From Methanosarcinales archaeon (GTDB lineage Archaea > Halobacteriota > Methanosarcinia > Methanosarcinales > Methanogasteraceae), in assembly GCA_030666765.1 (NCBI GenBank), contig DAOUXE010000038.1, forward strand, positions 1 through 8,198: DNA of 8,198 nt. The letters run 5' to 3'. The notes under the pieces are model-generated. The model saw only the letters and a list, made by a program, of their open reading frames with translations, was not told the DNA's origin and searched no databases. Below, piece by piece: positions 1 through 5,723 of the stretch. How positions within the stretch are numbered: the stretch's first letter is position 1; each line of letters starts with the position of its first letter. The position numbers were made by a program, and so were the translations under genes.

Positions 1-1485
1 AACGATCACAGACACACCCTTTGCAGAAAGCCTCTCCCGGATCAACTGCTCGATTGCCTGCCCGCCCGCGGTCTCATCGATCACTGCGACATCGCTGCAA
101 CATGCACGGATGATCCGTTCAGGATCCGGCACCTTCTGCCCCCCTGTCATCGCTGAAACCCTGTTTGCCAGAACGATCACCAGAACGTCTCTTTGGTTAA
201 ATTCCGCATCGATAAGCGCCTGCAACCCTGAATGGACGAGACCGAAATCGCCTATGATGGCGATACTCTTCACAGGCATCCCTGACGCGACCCCGATCGC
301 ACCACCGAGCGCGTAAGCGACATCCACAACCCCGGTCGGCGCAGTTCGTATCGAGCAGCCCATATCTCCGGCGACCATCATCCGGCTGCCACCGCTCTTC
401 TTGATCGCTCTAACCGCCTCGTATATTGGTCTGAACGGACAGTCCTTGCAGATGTCTCGAGAGTATCCGCGGCTCGATAGCGTCTCCGGATCGGTATCGA
501 GAGAGATCTCGTTTTTATCCACATTCTTAATCGCAAAGAGGATGTCTTCTTCTGTCAGACCCCCATACGGCAGATGTCCTGACCTCCTTCCGAGAATATT
601 GTAAGTTCCGGCTCCGAGTTGACCCTCTATCACCGGCTCTGTCTCCTCAACAACAAGGACGCTTTGGCCTCCGATGAAATCTGCTATCCGCTTCACCGGC
701 AACGGACTTACAAACGAGAGCGAGATATGCGGCATCTCGATTCCTCTCTGGCGTATGACCGATGTGACGATCGTCGAAGCGTAGCCGGATGATATGATGC
801 ACACCTGCCCATCTCCTGACCCGCTCCCTTCATGGTATCCATATCTATTGAGGTGCGATCTTTCGGACAGATCCTCGATCAACGGATACGTATCCCTGTG
901 AAACAACTGGTGCCTACCATGCATCGAATATTCCCAGATCGACCGGTCGAACGGTTCTGGCAGGTTCAGCGTCTGCGCCTTCCTTTCCCCCACGCAGTCC
1001 GATGTGAGCACACGATCCGTCACCCGGACGATCACCGGCGTGCGTACAGTCTCGCTGGTGCGGTATGCTTCAAAGATCGCATCGTGCAGGTTTGTGGGGT
1101 TCGGATCGAGCACGGGTACCTCTGCGATCAAGCCCCAGTACCTGGAATCCTGCTCGTTCTGGGACGCCGCCGCCATCGGGTCGTCTCCAGCGATGATCAC
1201 AAGCCCTGCGCCGATTCTGTGCGTGCTTGCTGTGATGAGCGGATCTGACAGAAGATTCATGCCGACATGCTTCACGATCACCATCGACCGGATGCCGGAC
1301 GCGGACGCTCCGAGTGCGATCTCGAGTGCAACCTTCTCGTTTAAGCACCACTTCGCACCCGCCTCGGTTATCAGGCGCTCTGCAAGTTCGGTTACCGGGT
1401 AACCTGGCACGCATGTGATGCTTCTGACATCGCATCTACGGACTGCTGATGCGGTTTTATCGATGCAATGGGATGTTTCGGTCAT
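1..1485 (-). CDS. iorA: Indolepyruvate:ferredoxin oxidoreductase alpha-type subunit, C-terminus cut by window edge
   Basis: This is a TPP-dependent 2-oxoacid:ferredoxin oxidoreductase subunit. The family oxidatively decarboxylates aryl pyruvates such as indolepyruvate to the acyl-CoA and reduces ferredoxin, usually with a partner beta subunit that is not in view. My own minus-strand translation is open for 495 codons, from ATG at 1485 to the edge. Visible features are the pyrimidine-domain glutamate block NEKVALEIALGASASG (49-64), VKHVGMN (71-77), SQNEQDSRYWG (108-118), a CxxC at C346/C349 in ICKDCPFRP, and the cofactor region GDMGCS (373-378), IGDFGLVHSG (411-420) and NRVSAMTGGQ (441-450). 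The C-terminal ferredoxin domain expected in IorA would lie beyond position 1. The start fits because VPGYP falls at 26-30, close to its usual place. No Shine-Dalgarno is obvious, so a leaderless mRNA or a slightly different start is possible. GDFGLVHSG and the CKDCPF block depart from the forms I associate with classical IorA, so it could be a paralog with another substrate. Confidence 0.85.
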   Translation of the reverse strand, partial: MTETSHCIDKTASAVRRCDVRSITCVPGYPVTELAERLITEAGAKWCLNEKVALEIALGASASGIRSMVIVKHVGMNLLSDPLITASTHRIGAGLVIIAGDDPMAAASQNEQDSRYWGLIAEVPVLDPNPTNLHDAIFEAYRTSETVRTPVIVRVTDRVLTSDCVGERKAQTLNLPEPFDRSIWEYSMHGRHQLFHRDTYPLIEDLSERSHLNRYGYHEGSGSGDGQVCIISSGYASTIVTSVIRQRGIEMPHISLSFVSPLPVKRIADFIGGQSVLVVEETEPVIEGQLGAGTYNILGRRSGHLPYGGLTEEDILFAIKNVDKNEISLDTDPETLSSRGYSRDICKDCPFRPIYEAVRAIKKSGGSRMMVAGDMGCSIRTAPTGVVDVAYALGGAIGVASGMPVKSIAIIGDFGLVHSGLQALIDAEFNQRDVLVIVLANRVSAMTGGQKVPDPERIIRACCSDVAVIDETAGGQAIEQLIRERLSAKGVSVIV

Positions 1486-1623
1486 GATTATGGCGGTTGG
1501 CGGGAGGTCTGTTCGGGAAAATTGTATCGACGACGTAACCACTCGTGCATGAACCACTATCGTGGGACTTCACTATGCAGGAACTACCCGATACATAGGA
1601 CATACTGTAACCAAACAGGGAAT

Positions 1624-1704
1624 TTAACCACAGAGTGCACAGAGGGACGCGGATGGAAAATAAATGGTTAAATGCTCTGCGTTCCTCTGCGCCCCCCGCG
1701 GTTA
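1624..1704. repeat. Imperfect inverted repeat, CACAGAG/CAGAGG type
   Basis: The left arm begins TTAACCACAGAGTGCACAGA at 1624. The right arm, read on the minus strand from about 1704, begins TAACCGCGGGGGGCGCAGAG. The arms match over roughly 26 positions with interspersed mismatches, including shared TAACC, CAGAGG and ACGC blocks, around an AT-rich centre (about 1655-1670). As RNA or single-stranded DNA it could fold into a long hairpin. The motif resembles short interspersed repeats containing CACAGAGTGCACAGAGG that occur in many prokaryotic genomes. That resemblance is from memory and was not searched. Confidence 0.6.
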
Positions 1705-1881
1705 TTTTTCTTGCCAGAAAGTACATGATCGAAATCGGGAGGCCAATCAGCATACCGGAGTAGTTACTCGGCAACATGCGCAAGTATCTGATAAGGAGTT
1801 GCAACGAAATAACCAGAGTCACCTGGTCGTTGGAGGTCGTTTGTTCTGTTGTGGCACAAGCACAGCAAACACCATATTTAA

Positions 1882-1913
1882 ATTCATGACATCCGTTTAT
1901 TCGTGACATTCGT
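1882..1913. repeat. Short direct repeat pair, ATTCRTGACATYCGT
   Basis: ATTCATGACATCCGT at 1882-1896 is followed by ATTCGTGACATTCGT at 1899-1913. They match at 13 of 15 positions with a 17-bp period. The motif resembles other AT-rich dispersed repeats (ATTCGTGACATTCGTGG type) and adds to the repeat character of this spacer. No function is implied. Confidence 0.5.
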
Positions 1914-1986
1914 CGATTTAACCACTTTTTACAGGAATCCATACAAATAAATCACGCTGGGGGTCAGTAAGTGCAGCCATCAGCAT

Positions 1987-3210
1987 CTAACCCTTCACAA
2001 AGGGATTGTGCATCAGCGCCTCGATTCCGGGAAGCGTGCGCCCGGATAGGAAATCGATGCACGCACCGCCGCCTGTGCTGATGTGCGAGATCTTCGACTC
2101 GATGCCGAGGGTGTACGCCTCTGCTGCGATGTGTCCGCCCCCGATTATTGAGAATTTCGACTTTGTTGCAGCAAGGATAAGTTCTTTTGTCCCGAGTGCG
2201 AAAGCACCCTTTTCGAAGATGCCAGCAGGTCCATTCATGATTACGGTATCTGCGTTCCTAATCTTCTCTGAAAAAGAAATCGCAGTCCCGATTCCGATGT
2301 CATTGATCGAGAGGTCGGTCGGCAGTTTGGATACCTGTATCTCGACACGTTTATCAGGATCGTCTCGGCTTGCGCCCGCGAGATCGGTGGGCAGCTCGAT
2401 CTTGTCGCCGTATTCGGCAAGTAGTTCACGTGCCCGTCCGATCTGTGTAGTACAACCGATCGAATTTATAAAATTGAGATTCTTACCGCCGAGATCGGCA
2501 CCGCTTGCAGCCAGGAACACGTTTGCAACAAGCCCGGTTACAAGAATTGCATCCACTTCGTCACGTGCTGCAACGTTCTCGATAACATCGATCGAGTCGT
2601 TCGCCTTGACGCCGCCGAGAACGTAGACCGTCCCTTTCTTTGAAAGCCCCCTACTCAGTGATTTAATCTCCTTCTCCATCAACCGTCCGGCAACCGGCTG
2701 CAGAACAGTGGTAAACCCGACAACAGAGAGCTGCGATCTATGCGATACCGCGAACGCATCGTTCACGAACATATCTGCGTGCGGAGCAAGGCTCTTCACC
2801 ATGCATGTTCCTGCATGTTCGGCAGGAGATCTGGAGAGAGTCTCCTCCGAATAGAACCGCACATTCTCAAGCAGGATGATATCGCCGCATTCCATCGACC
2901 GGATCGTGTCTATCGCACGAGATCCGAATATATCGTCCACATACGTAACCGTCCGCTTGCACAGGCGCTCCAGACGCTGTGCATGTGCCTTTGTGGTTGT
3001 GAAATCGATCTTCCCGGGTCTGCTCTGGTGCGCGAGCAACACGACCTTCGAATCGATAAGATCGTTTAAGGTCGGAAGATGGCTTTTAAATCGAGAATCA
3101 TCCAGAATCGTCCCATCCGGAGACATTGGCGAGTTCAGATCGACCCGTACAAGCAGAGTCTTTCCGGTTGTGGCTACATCGTCGAGAGTCAGATAGCTCG
3201 TGGATGTCAT
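1987..3210 (-). CDS. pgk: Phosphoglycerate kinase
   Basis: The enzyme transfers phosphate between 1,3-bisphosphoglycerate and ADP in cytosolic glycolysis and, in the reverse direction, gluconeogenesis. The protein has 407 residues, the usual size for archaeal PGK. The N-domain carries VRVDLNSPM (21-29), HQSRPG (61-66), LLENVRFYSEE (113-123) and FVNDAFAVSHRSQLS (148-162), which build the 3-phosphoglycerate site. The nucleotide domain shows LGGVKAND (198-205), NGPAGIFEKGAF (326-337), GGGHIAAEA (357-365) and STGGGACIDFLSG (378-390). ATG at 3210 is chosen because VRVDLN then falls at the expected distance from the N-terminus. GGGGTGG a few bases upstream is a weak Shine-Dalgarno. A TATA-like CTATAAAA (3241-3248) lies about 31 nt upstream, implying a very short leader. 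The gene is divergent from carS. No motif residue appears to be missing. Confidence 0.97.
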   Translation of the reverse strand: MTSTSYLTLDDVATTGKTLLVRVDLNSPMSPDGTILDDSRFKSHLPTLNDLIDSKVVLLAHQSRPGKIDFTTTKAHAQRLERLCKRTVTYVDDIFGSRAIDTIRSMECGDIILLENVRFYSEETLSRSPAEHAGTCMVKSLAPHADMFVNDAFAVSHRSQLSVVGFTTVLQPVAGRLMEKEIKSLSRGLSKKGTVYVLGGVKANDSIDVIENVAARDEVDAILVTGLVANVFLAASGADLGGKNLNFINSIGCTTQIGRARELLAEYGDKIELPTDLAGASRDDPDKRVEIQVSKLPTDLSINDIGIGTAISFSEKIRNADTVIMNGPAGIFEKGAFALGTKELILAATKSKFSIIGGGHIAAEAYTLGIESKISHISTGGGACIDFLSGRTLPGIEALMHNPFVKG

Positions 3211-3271
3211 GCATGATATTTTGTGCCACCCCTATTAACATTTTATAGCACCGGAAGTCAATACCAGGTCT
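3211..3271. promoter_or_regulatory. Divergent pgk/carS promoter region
   Basis: This 61-bp gap must contain promoters for both directions. The single AT-rich block TTTTATAG at 3241-3248 reads as TATA-like on both strands (CTATAAAA on minus). It sits 31 nt from the pgk ATG and 24 nt from the carS GTG. With the archaeal TATA-to-start distance of about 25-27 nt, both messages would be leaderless or nearly so. The TATA assignment is inference from position and composition. Confidence 0.5.
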
Positions 3272-3814
3272 GTGTTCGATACCATACTCACCGTCATACT
3301 CACCGCACTCTGGCTGATGCTGCCCGCATATCTGCCAAACCCGTGCGCAGCGCTATTCGGGCGCGGTACCGCAATCGATTCCGGCAGGAATTTTACCGAT
3401 GGGCGAAGGATACTTGGTGATGGGAAGACGTACATCGGATTCTTTGCCGGAACCGTGGCTGGAATCGGGATCGGACTGGTTCAGATGCTGATCGCACCGT
3501 ACATGCCCATCTCGTTTCCAGCATTCACGCTTGCAGCAATCCTCTGTCTCTCGATCGGTTCGCTGCTTGGCGATCTCGGAATGAGTTTTGTGAAGCGGAG
3601 AATCGGGCTTGCGCGCGGGGCTCCGTTCCCGATCGTAGATCAACTGGATTTCGTAGCGGGTGCATGGATACTGGCGTATCTTTTTGAGCAGGAATGGTTC
3701 CTCTTGAACTTTACAAAGTGGATTGTGGTGACAATCCTGATCATCACCCCGATTATGCATCGGGTCACCAACATAATCGGATACAAACTCGGAAAAAAGG
3801 ATGTGCCATGGTGA
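3272..3814 (+). CDS. carS: CDP-archaeol synthase
   Basis: This is the integral membrane CTP transferase (DUF46/CarS family) that activates unsaturated archaetidic acid (digeranylgeranylglyceryl phosphate) with CTP to give CDP-archaeol, the precursor of archaeal polar lipids. The protein has 180 residues. Hydrophobic segments lie at about 2-20, 54-74, 84-99 and 144-163, with a further moderately hydrophobic stretch near 128-138. Family motifs visible are LPAYLPN (17-23), DGRRILGDGKT (43-53) and the cytidylyltransferase-like GDLGMSFVKRRIG (100-112) followed by PFPIVDQLDF (118-127). The GTG start at 3272 puts the first membrane helix and LPAYLPN where the family has them. AGGT at 3266-3269 is only a weak ribosome site. 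It is divergent from pgk and its end overlaps the downstream pcc1-like gene, so the two are almost certainly co-transcribed. Confidence 0.95.
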   Translation: MFDTILTVILTALWLMLPAYLPNPCAALFGRGTAIDSGRNFTDGRRILGDGKTYIGFFAGTVAGIGIGLVQMLIAPYMPISFPAFTLAAILCLSIGSLLGDLGMSFVKRRIGLARGAPFPIVDQLDFVAGAWILAYLFEQEWFLLNFTKWIVVTILIITPIMHRVTNIIGYKLGKKDVPW

Positions 3815-4047
3815 GTTCCAGTCACAAATATCAGGGTGTGATCGCTATAACCTGCGCGAATGCTCAGGATGTAATGCAGGCGCTTGCTCCTGACAATCTC
3901 TTAAACATGAAGATGGGGTGTGTTGATGCAACGTTGACGATCGAGGTATCGGCGCCGAGAATTGGAACGCTGATCAACACGATCGATGATCTGCTGATGA
4001 ATGCGAAGATAGCGTCTGATCTGGCGGACGTATCCGCTTCGGATTAA
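3808..4047 (+). CDS. pcc1: Pcc1-like KEOPS complex subunit
   Basis: The gene encodes a 79-residue cytosolic protein. The pattern LAPDNLLNMKMGCVDATLTI (32-51) followed by GTLINTIDDLLMNAKIASDL fits the small dimerising Pcc1/Cgi121-partner family. Pcc1 acts as the dimer platform of KEOPS, which makes the t6A modification on ANN-decoding tRNAs together with Kae1 and Bud32. The ATG at 3808 lies inside the last codons of carS (carS stop 3812-3814). GTG at 3811 in the same frame is an alternative giving a 4-nt overlap. AAGGA just upstream is a partial Shine-Dalgarno. A start further upstream, at 3694, is possible in this frame but would overlap carS by 121 nt and add unrelated residues. The family call is moderate because Pcc1 proteins are short and weakly conserved. 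Confidence 0.7.
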   Translation: MVSSSHKYQGVIAITCANAQDVMQALAPDNLLNMKMGCVDATLTIEVSAPRIGTLINTIDDLLMNAKIASDLADVSASD

Positions 4048-4055
4048 GTGGTAAT

Positions 4056-4067
4056 GTAGATATCTAC
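4056..4067. repeat. 12-bp perfect palindrome downstream of pcc1
   Basis: GTAGATATCTAC begins nine bases after the pcc1 stop codon and is a perfect inverted repeat without a loop. It could be a dyad binding site or chance. There is no T-tract immediately after it, so it is not a classical terminator hairpin. Confidence 0.3.
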
Positions 4068-4173
4068 TGTTTATGGATTAGATATGTCTCTACTACGATA
4101 ATAGTATCCTACACAAGTATTGAGCTAAAACTCCGGAAGTGTAGCAAGACGAGCTTGTGCATCGCCGCGAGAC

Positions 4174-4178
4174 TTTTT
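4174..4178 (+). terminator. Possible oligo-T terminator of carS-pcc1
   Basis: GC-rich sequence (CATCGCCGCGAGAC) runs into a five-T tract followed by AATTTG about 127 nt after pcc1. Archaeal RNA polymerase can terminate at short T-tracts. The stretch 4048-4230 holds no ORF with a ribosome site and no tRNA-like fold. Confidence 0.25.
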
Positions 4179-4230
4179 AATTTGTTCTGGTCGGTTGAAA
4201 ACGTGGCGCCAACCCGGCAAATACGTGTAT

Positions 4231-4299
4231 GATTACATGGGTGTAATCAGTGAAATCGGTGTTAATCTGTGGCTAAAATAGTATCAGCCACAGATTAAC
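4231..4299. repeat. Palindromic repeat, left boundary of the ATPase island
   Basis: GTTAATCTGTGGCT (4261-4274) pairs perfectly with AGCCACAGATTAAC (4286-4299) across an 11-nt loop. To its left GATTACA (4231-4237) pairs with TGTAATC (4242-4248) across four bases. Read on minus, the sequence CACAGATTAACAC, six bases, CACTGATT recurs at 7164-7191 in the opposite orientation. The right arm supplies the TAA stop codon of the last small ORF of the island (4295-4297). This points to a dispersed palindromic element. Similar CACAGATTAACACAGATT motifs are, from memory, common in environmental prokaryotic genomes. Confidence 0.75.
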
Positions 4300-4405
4300 T
4301 CAGATATCCATCATCGTCATCAGCCGCCCCCACACCCACCCATGCCACCATCGCCACGACTGCCGCAGCCACCAGCACCGCGATCGCGGACACGGATCGG
4401 GTCAT
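4295..4405 (-). CDS. Small hydrophobic peptide 2A (36 aa), translationally coupled
   Basis: The ORF encodes 36 residues. The start is MTRSVSAIAVLVAAAVVA, the hydrophobic core runs to about residue 28, and the tail is acidic (DDDDGYLS). It could be a single membrane helix or a bare signal peptide. Its ATG overlaps the stop of small ORF 1A as ATGA, and AGGAGGA (4412-4418) sits six bases upstream, an ideal Shine-Dalgarno. A clear homolog (2B) follows the second ATPase copy. Over the first 61 bp the two differ at only four positions, two of them silent. The stop codon is supplied by the flanking palindromic repeat, so the original gene may have been longer and truncated there. I do not recognise a family. 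Options are a membrane partner or toxin-like peptide of the ATPase, or the decayed start of a secreted protein. Confidence 0.5.
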   Translation of the reverse strand: MTRSVSAIAVLVAAAVVAMVAWVGVGAADDDDGYLS

Positions 4406-4500
4406 GCTACATCCTCCTGCCCGCGAGCCACCGCGACTGTCCGCATGCCCGCAGATGCGAGCACGAGCAGCAGCCCAAGAGCCAACCCGATTCTACGCAT
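4402..4500 (-). CDS. Small hydrophobic peptide 1A (32 aa), overlapping ATPase A
   Basis: The ORF has 32 residues. The start MRRIGLALGLLLVLASAG gives two to three positive charges then a leucine-rich core, like a short membrane anchor or signal peptide; the tail VARGQEDVA is polar. The ATG lies inside the ATPase A stop region (ATGCGTAG), in another frame. A perfect GGAGGTGA Shine-Dalgarno (4507-4514) is embedded in the ATPase codons for the C-terminal REVM, six bases before the ATG, which suggests translational coupling. The copy after ATPase B keeps this ribosome site and the first codons but has lost roughly 50 bp. No family is recognised. Translation is inferred from the conserved ribosome site and not shown. 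Confidence 0.5.
   Translation of the reverse strand: MRRIGLALGLLLVLASAGMRTVAVARGQEDVA
4412..4418 (-). promoter_or_regulatory. Shine-Dalgarno of small peptide 2A
   Basis: AGGAGGA on the minus strand lies six bases upstream of the ATG at 4405. An equivalent AGGAGG (5687-5692) lies seven bases before the homologous ORF 2B, although the sequence around it differs between copies. Retention in both copies supports real translation of this ORF. Confidence 0.6.
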
Positions 4501-5566
4501 CACGCATCACCTCCCGGATCGCAGAGAGATTCAGTTGCGACTGCGGCTTTATCATCTTAGAAAGCGGATCCACGAATAAAATATTCTCTTTAACAAGATA
4601 TCGCTTGGATATTTCATCAATTTCGTTTATACTAATCTCATCCCGCTCTACAAATTTCCGCAAGATCTCGATCAAGTTCGGATAGTGTATGTCACAAATG
4701 TTGTCACCAATTTTTATTTTAGCTCCCAGTTCATTAACAACCTTAAGTTCTGTCTCTATCCTGCCAGAAGTCACATTAAACATCTCGCAAGCTTTCTTTC
4801 CCCGATCTCCAGAGTTAACGAGTTCAACCAGACACACCGGTTTGCCACCACAAAAGTCCCACGCAGCTTCTTTTTCCGCATCACTAAAGTTGTATTTGTC
4901 TAAAAAATTCATAGTCGTCTCCCGATCAAAATCATCCACCAGTAGATACCTGCACCTCCCCTCCAGCATCGCCTGACTGTAAACCTGCTCGATAAAAAGC
5001 GAGTCTGACGTTGCCGCAAAGACATGACACAGATGCAGCTCTTTTGTCAGGTCTATGAAAAAGTTGAAGAGTTCGTAGATGAGCGGACCATTCAGTTTAA
5101 CATCCCCTATCTTTTGCAATTCATCTAAAACCAGTACCGGCTGCTTGCCCGACTTTTTCACCTCTTCAAAAAGTTTTAGCATATACGAAAACGCATTCTT
5201 CGGCTTATTATCCTTGAAAACGTAATCTATAAACTCTCTGGTTATTGGTATTCCAGCAACCTTTGTCACACCCGAAACCAGTTCTGCGAGTGTCTCTTTC
5301 CCCTTCTTAATCGCCCCACCAGTCTCTATCTCCATCTCAAACAACGATTCAATGAAATCACCGTAACTCGATAATAATTTGGTTCTGAGATTTATGTAGA
5401 AGACAACATAATCGGCTGGCAGTTCTTCGATCAGATGAGTGATCAACGTGGTCTTTCCACTGTTTATCGGTCCGCAGACAAACGTGATCAGCGATGGTTC
5501 TGCACCTAAAATATCCCCGATCTCTTGTTTCTCCTTTGCCCTATCATGAAATTCAATTCGCCGCAT
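4493..5566 (-). CDS. Archaeal P-loop ATPase, copy A
   Basis: A 357-residue cytosolic ATPase of the archaeal AAA/STAND-like family (the Pfam ATPase domain found mainly in Archaea). Walker A is GPINSGKT (32-39) with K38. Walker B is PVLVLDEL (143-150) with D148/E149. A sensor-1-like AATSDSLF follows at 184-191, then CRYLLVDDFDRETT (205-218) and CGGKPVCLVEL (239-249). The C-terminal part (about 280-357) looks like a winged-helix region ending KENILFVDPLSKMIKPQSQL. The role of such ATPases is mostly unknown; they are expanded in archaeal genomes and often lie in mobile or defence-like neighbourhoods. ATG at 5566 has AGGAG six bases upstream (5573-5577). It is a tandem paralog of copy B: 43 of the first 60 residues are identical, with much more divergence in the middle (70-140) and the 250-320 region. 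The gene body is visibly AT-richer than argH or pgk. Two small ORFs are coupled to its 3' end. Confidence 0.9.
   Translation of the reverse strand: MRRIEFHDRAKEKQEIGDILGAEPSLITFVCGPINSGKTTLITHLIEELPADYVVFYINLRTKLLSSYGDFIESLFEMEIETGGAIKKGKETLAELVSGVTKVAGIPITREFIDYVFKDNKPKNAFSYMLKLFEEVKKSGKQPVLVLDELQKIGDVKLNGPLIYELFNFFIDLTKELHLCHVFAATSDSLFIEQVYSQAMLEGRCRYLLVDDFDRETTMNFLDKYNFSDAEKEAAWDFCGGKPVCLVELVNSGDRGKKACEMFNVTSGRIETELKVVNELGAKIKIGDNICDIHYPNLIEILRKFVERDEISINEIDEISKRYLVKENILFVDPLSKMIKPQSQLNLSAIREVMRDA
4507..4514 (-). promoter_or_regulatory. Shine-Dalgarno embedded in ATPase A 3' end
   Basis: GGAGGTGA, the full anti-16S match, lies within the last codons of ATPase A and six bases before the ATG of peptide 1A. 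The surrounding 25 bp (4498-4522) is identical to 5721-5745 in the other copy. This preserves both the ATPase C-terminus REVMRDA and the ribosome site. Confidence 0.65.
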
Positions 5567-5572
5567 ATTCTT

Positions 5573-5577
5573 CTCCT
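5573..5577 (-). promoter_or_regulatory. Shine-Dalgarno of ATPase A
   Basis: AGGAG on minus, six bases before the ATG at 5566. There is only a 29-nt gap between small ORF 2B and ATPase A, with no clear TATA box, so the whole island is probably read as one transcript from the right. Confidence 0.6.
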
Positions 5578-5595
5578 AAATCACGTCTCCGCGTC

Positions 5596-5679
5596 TCATC
5601 CACCCCCCCGGCAGCACACCACCATCGCCATGACCGCCGCAGCCACCAGCATCGCGATCGCGGACACTGATCGGGTCAT
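5596..5679 (-). CDS. Small hydrophobic peptide 2B (27 aa), homolog of 2A
   Basis: The ORF encodes 27 residues. It begins MTRSVSAIAMLVAAAVMAMV, nearly identical to 2A, then ends VCCRGGG where 2A continues with WVGVG and an acidic tail. It overlaps the stop of ORF 1B as ATGA and has AGGAGG seven bases upstream. The divergence point falls at a run of seven Cs on the plus strand (5603-5609). One base fewer there would extend the frame through GVDETRRRDLGEE into the start of ATPase A. This may be a genuine shortened copy, a slippage mutant or a sequencing indel. Function is unknown; the same membrane-peptide or signal-peptide readings apply as for 2A. Confidence 0.4.
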   Translation of the reverse strand: MTRSVSAIAMLVAAAVMAMVVCCRGGG

Positions 5680-5723
5680 GCTGCCGCCTCCTCAACCTGC
5701 AGAGCCATCCCAATTCTGTGCAT
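5676..5723 (-). CDS. Shortened small ORF 1B (15 aa), remnant of peptide 1
   Basis: The frame reads MHRIGMALQVEEAAA and stops at TGA overlapping the ATG of 2B. It matches both ends of 1A, but the leucine-rich core is missing through an internal deletion of about 51 bp, so the membrane segment is gone. The Shine-Dalgarno GGAGGTGA (5730-5737) is intact. It may now act only to hand ribosomes from the ATPase to 2B, or may simply be decaying. Whether such a 15-residue peptide accumulates is doubtful. Confidence 0.3.
   Translation of the reverse strand: MHRIGMALQVEEAAA

Larger units (their letters stand above)
1486..1986. other. iorA-pgk spacer, no convincing gene
   Basis: This 501-bp gap separates the starts of iorA and the end of pgk, both on the minus strand. 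It contains an imperfect inverted repeat (1624-1704) and a direct repeat pair (1882-1896 and 1899-1913). Open frames exist on both strands, but they run through these repeats, lack ribosome binding sites and show no recognisable protein motif. The promoter of iorA must lie in its left part, but I could not pick out a clear TATA box. No tRNA-like structure was seen. Confidence 0.6.

Noticed and set aside
832..1402. Long plus-strand frames opposite iorA
   Set aside because: They are antisense shadows of a well-supported TPP-enzyme frame and have arginine/histidine-rich compositions typical of such shadows.
1664..1906. 80-residue plus-strand open frame in the same spacer
   Set aside because: It starts within the inverted repeat and ends in the direct repeat, with no ribosome site or recognisable motif.
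1457..1942. 161-residue minus-strand open frame between iorA and pgk
   Set aside because: It overlaps the iorA start, runs through the inverted repeat, has no ribosome site at its ATG and shows no domain pattern; cysteine- and serine-rich composition suggests translated non-coding sequence.
4048..4230. Possible small RNA downstream of pcc1
   Set aside because: Only short weak stems were found; no C/D-box, tRNA or riboswitch pattern could be defended.
4261..4299. CRISPR repeat or tRNA-like hairpin
   Set aside because: There is a single palindrome with no regular spacer array and no cloverleaf or T-loop consensus nearby.
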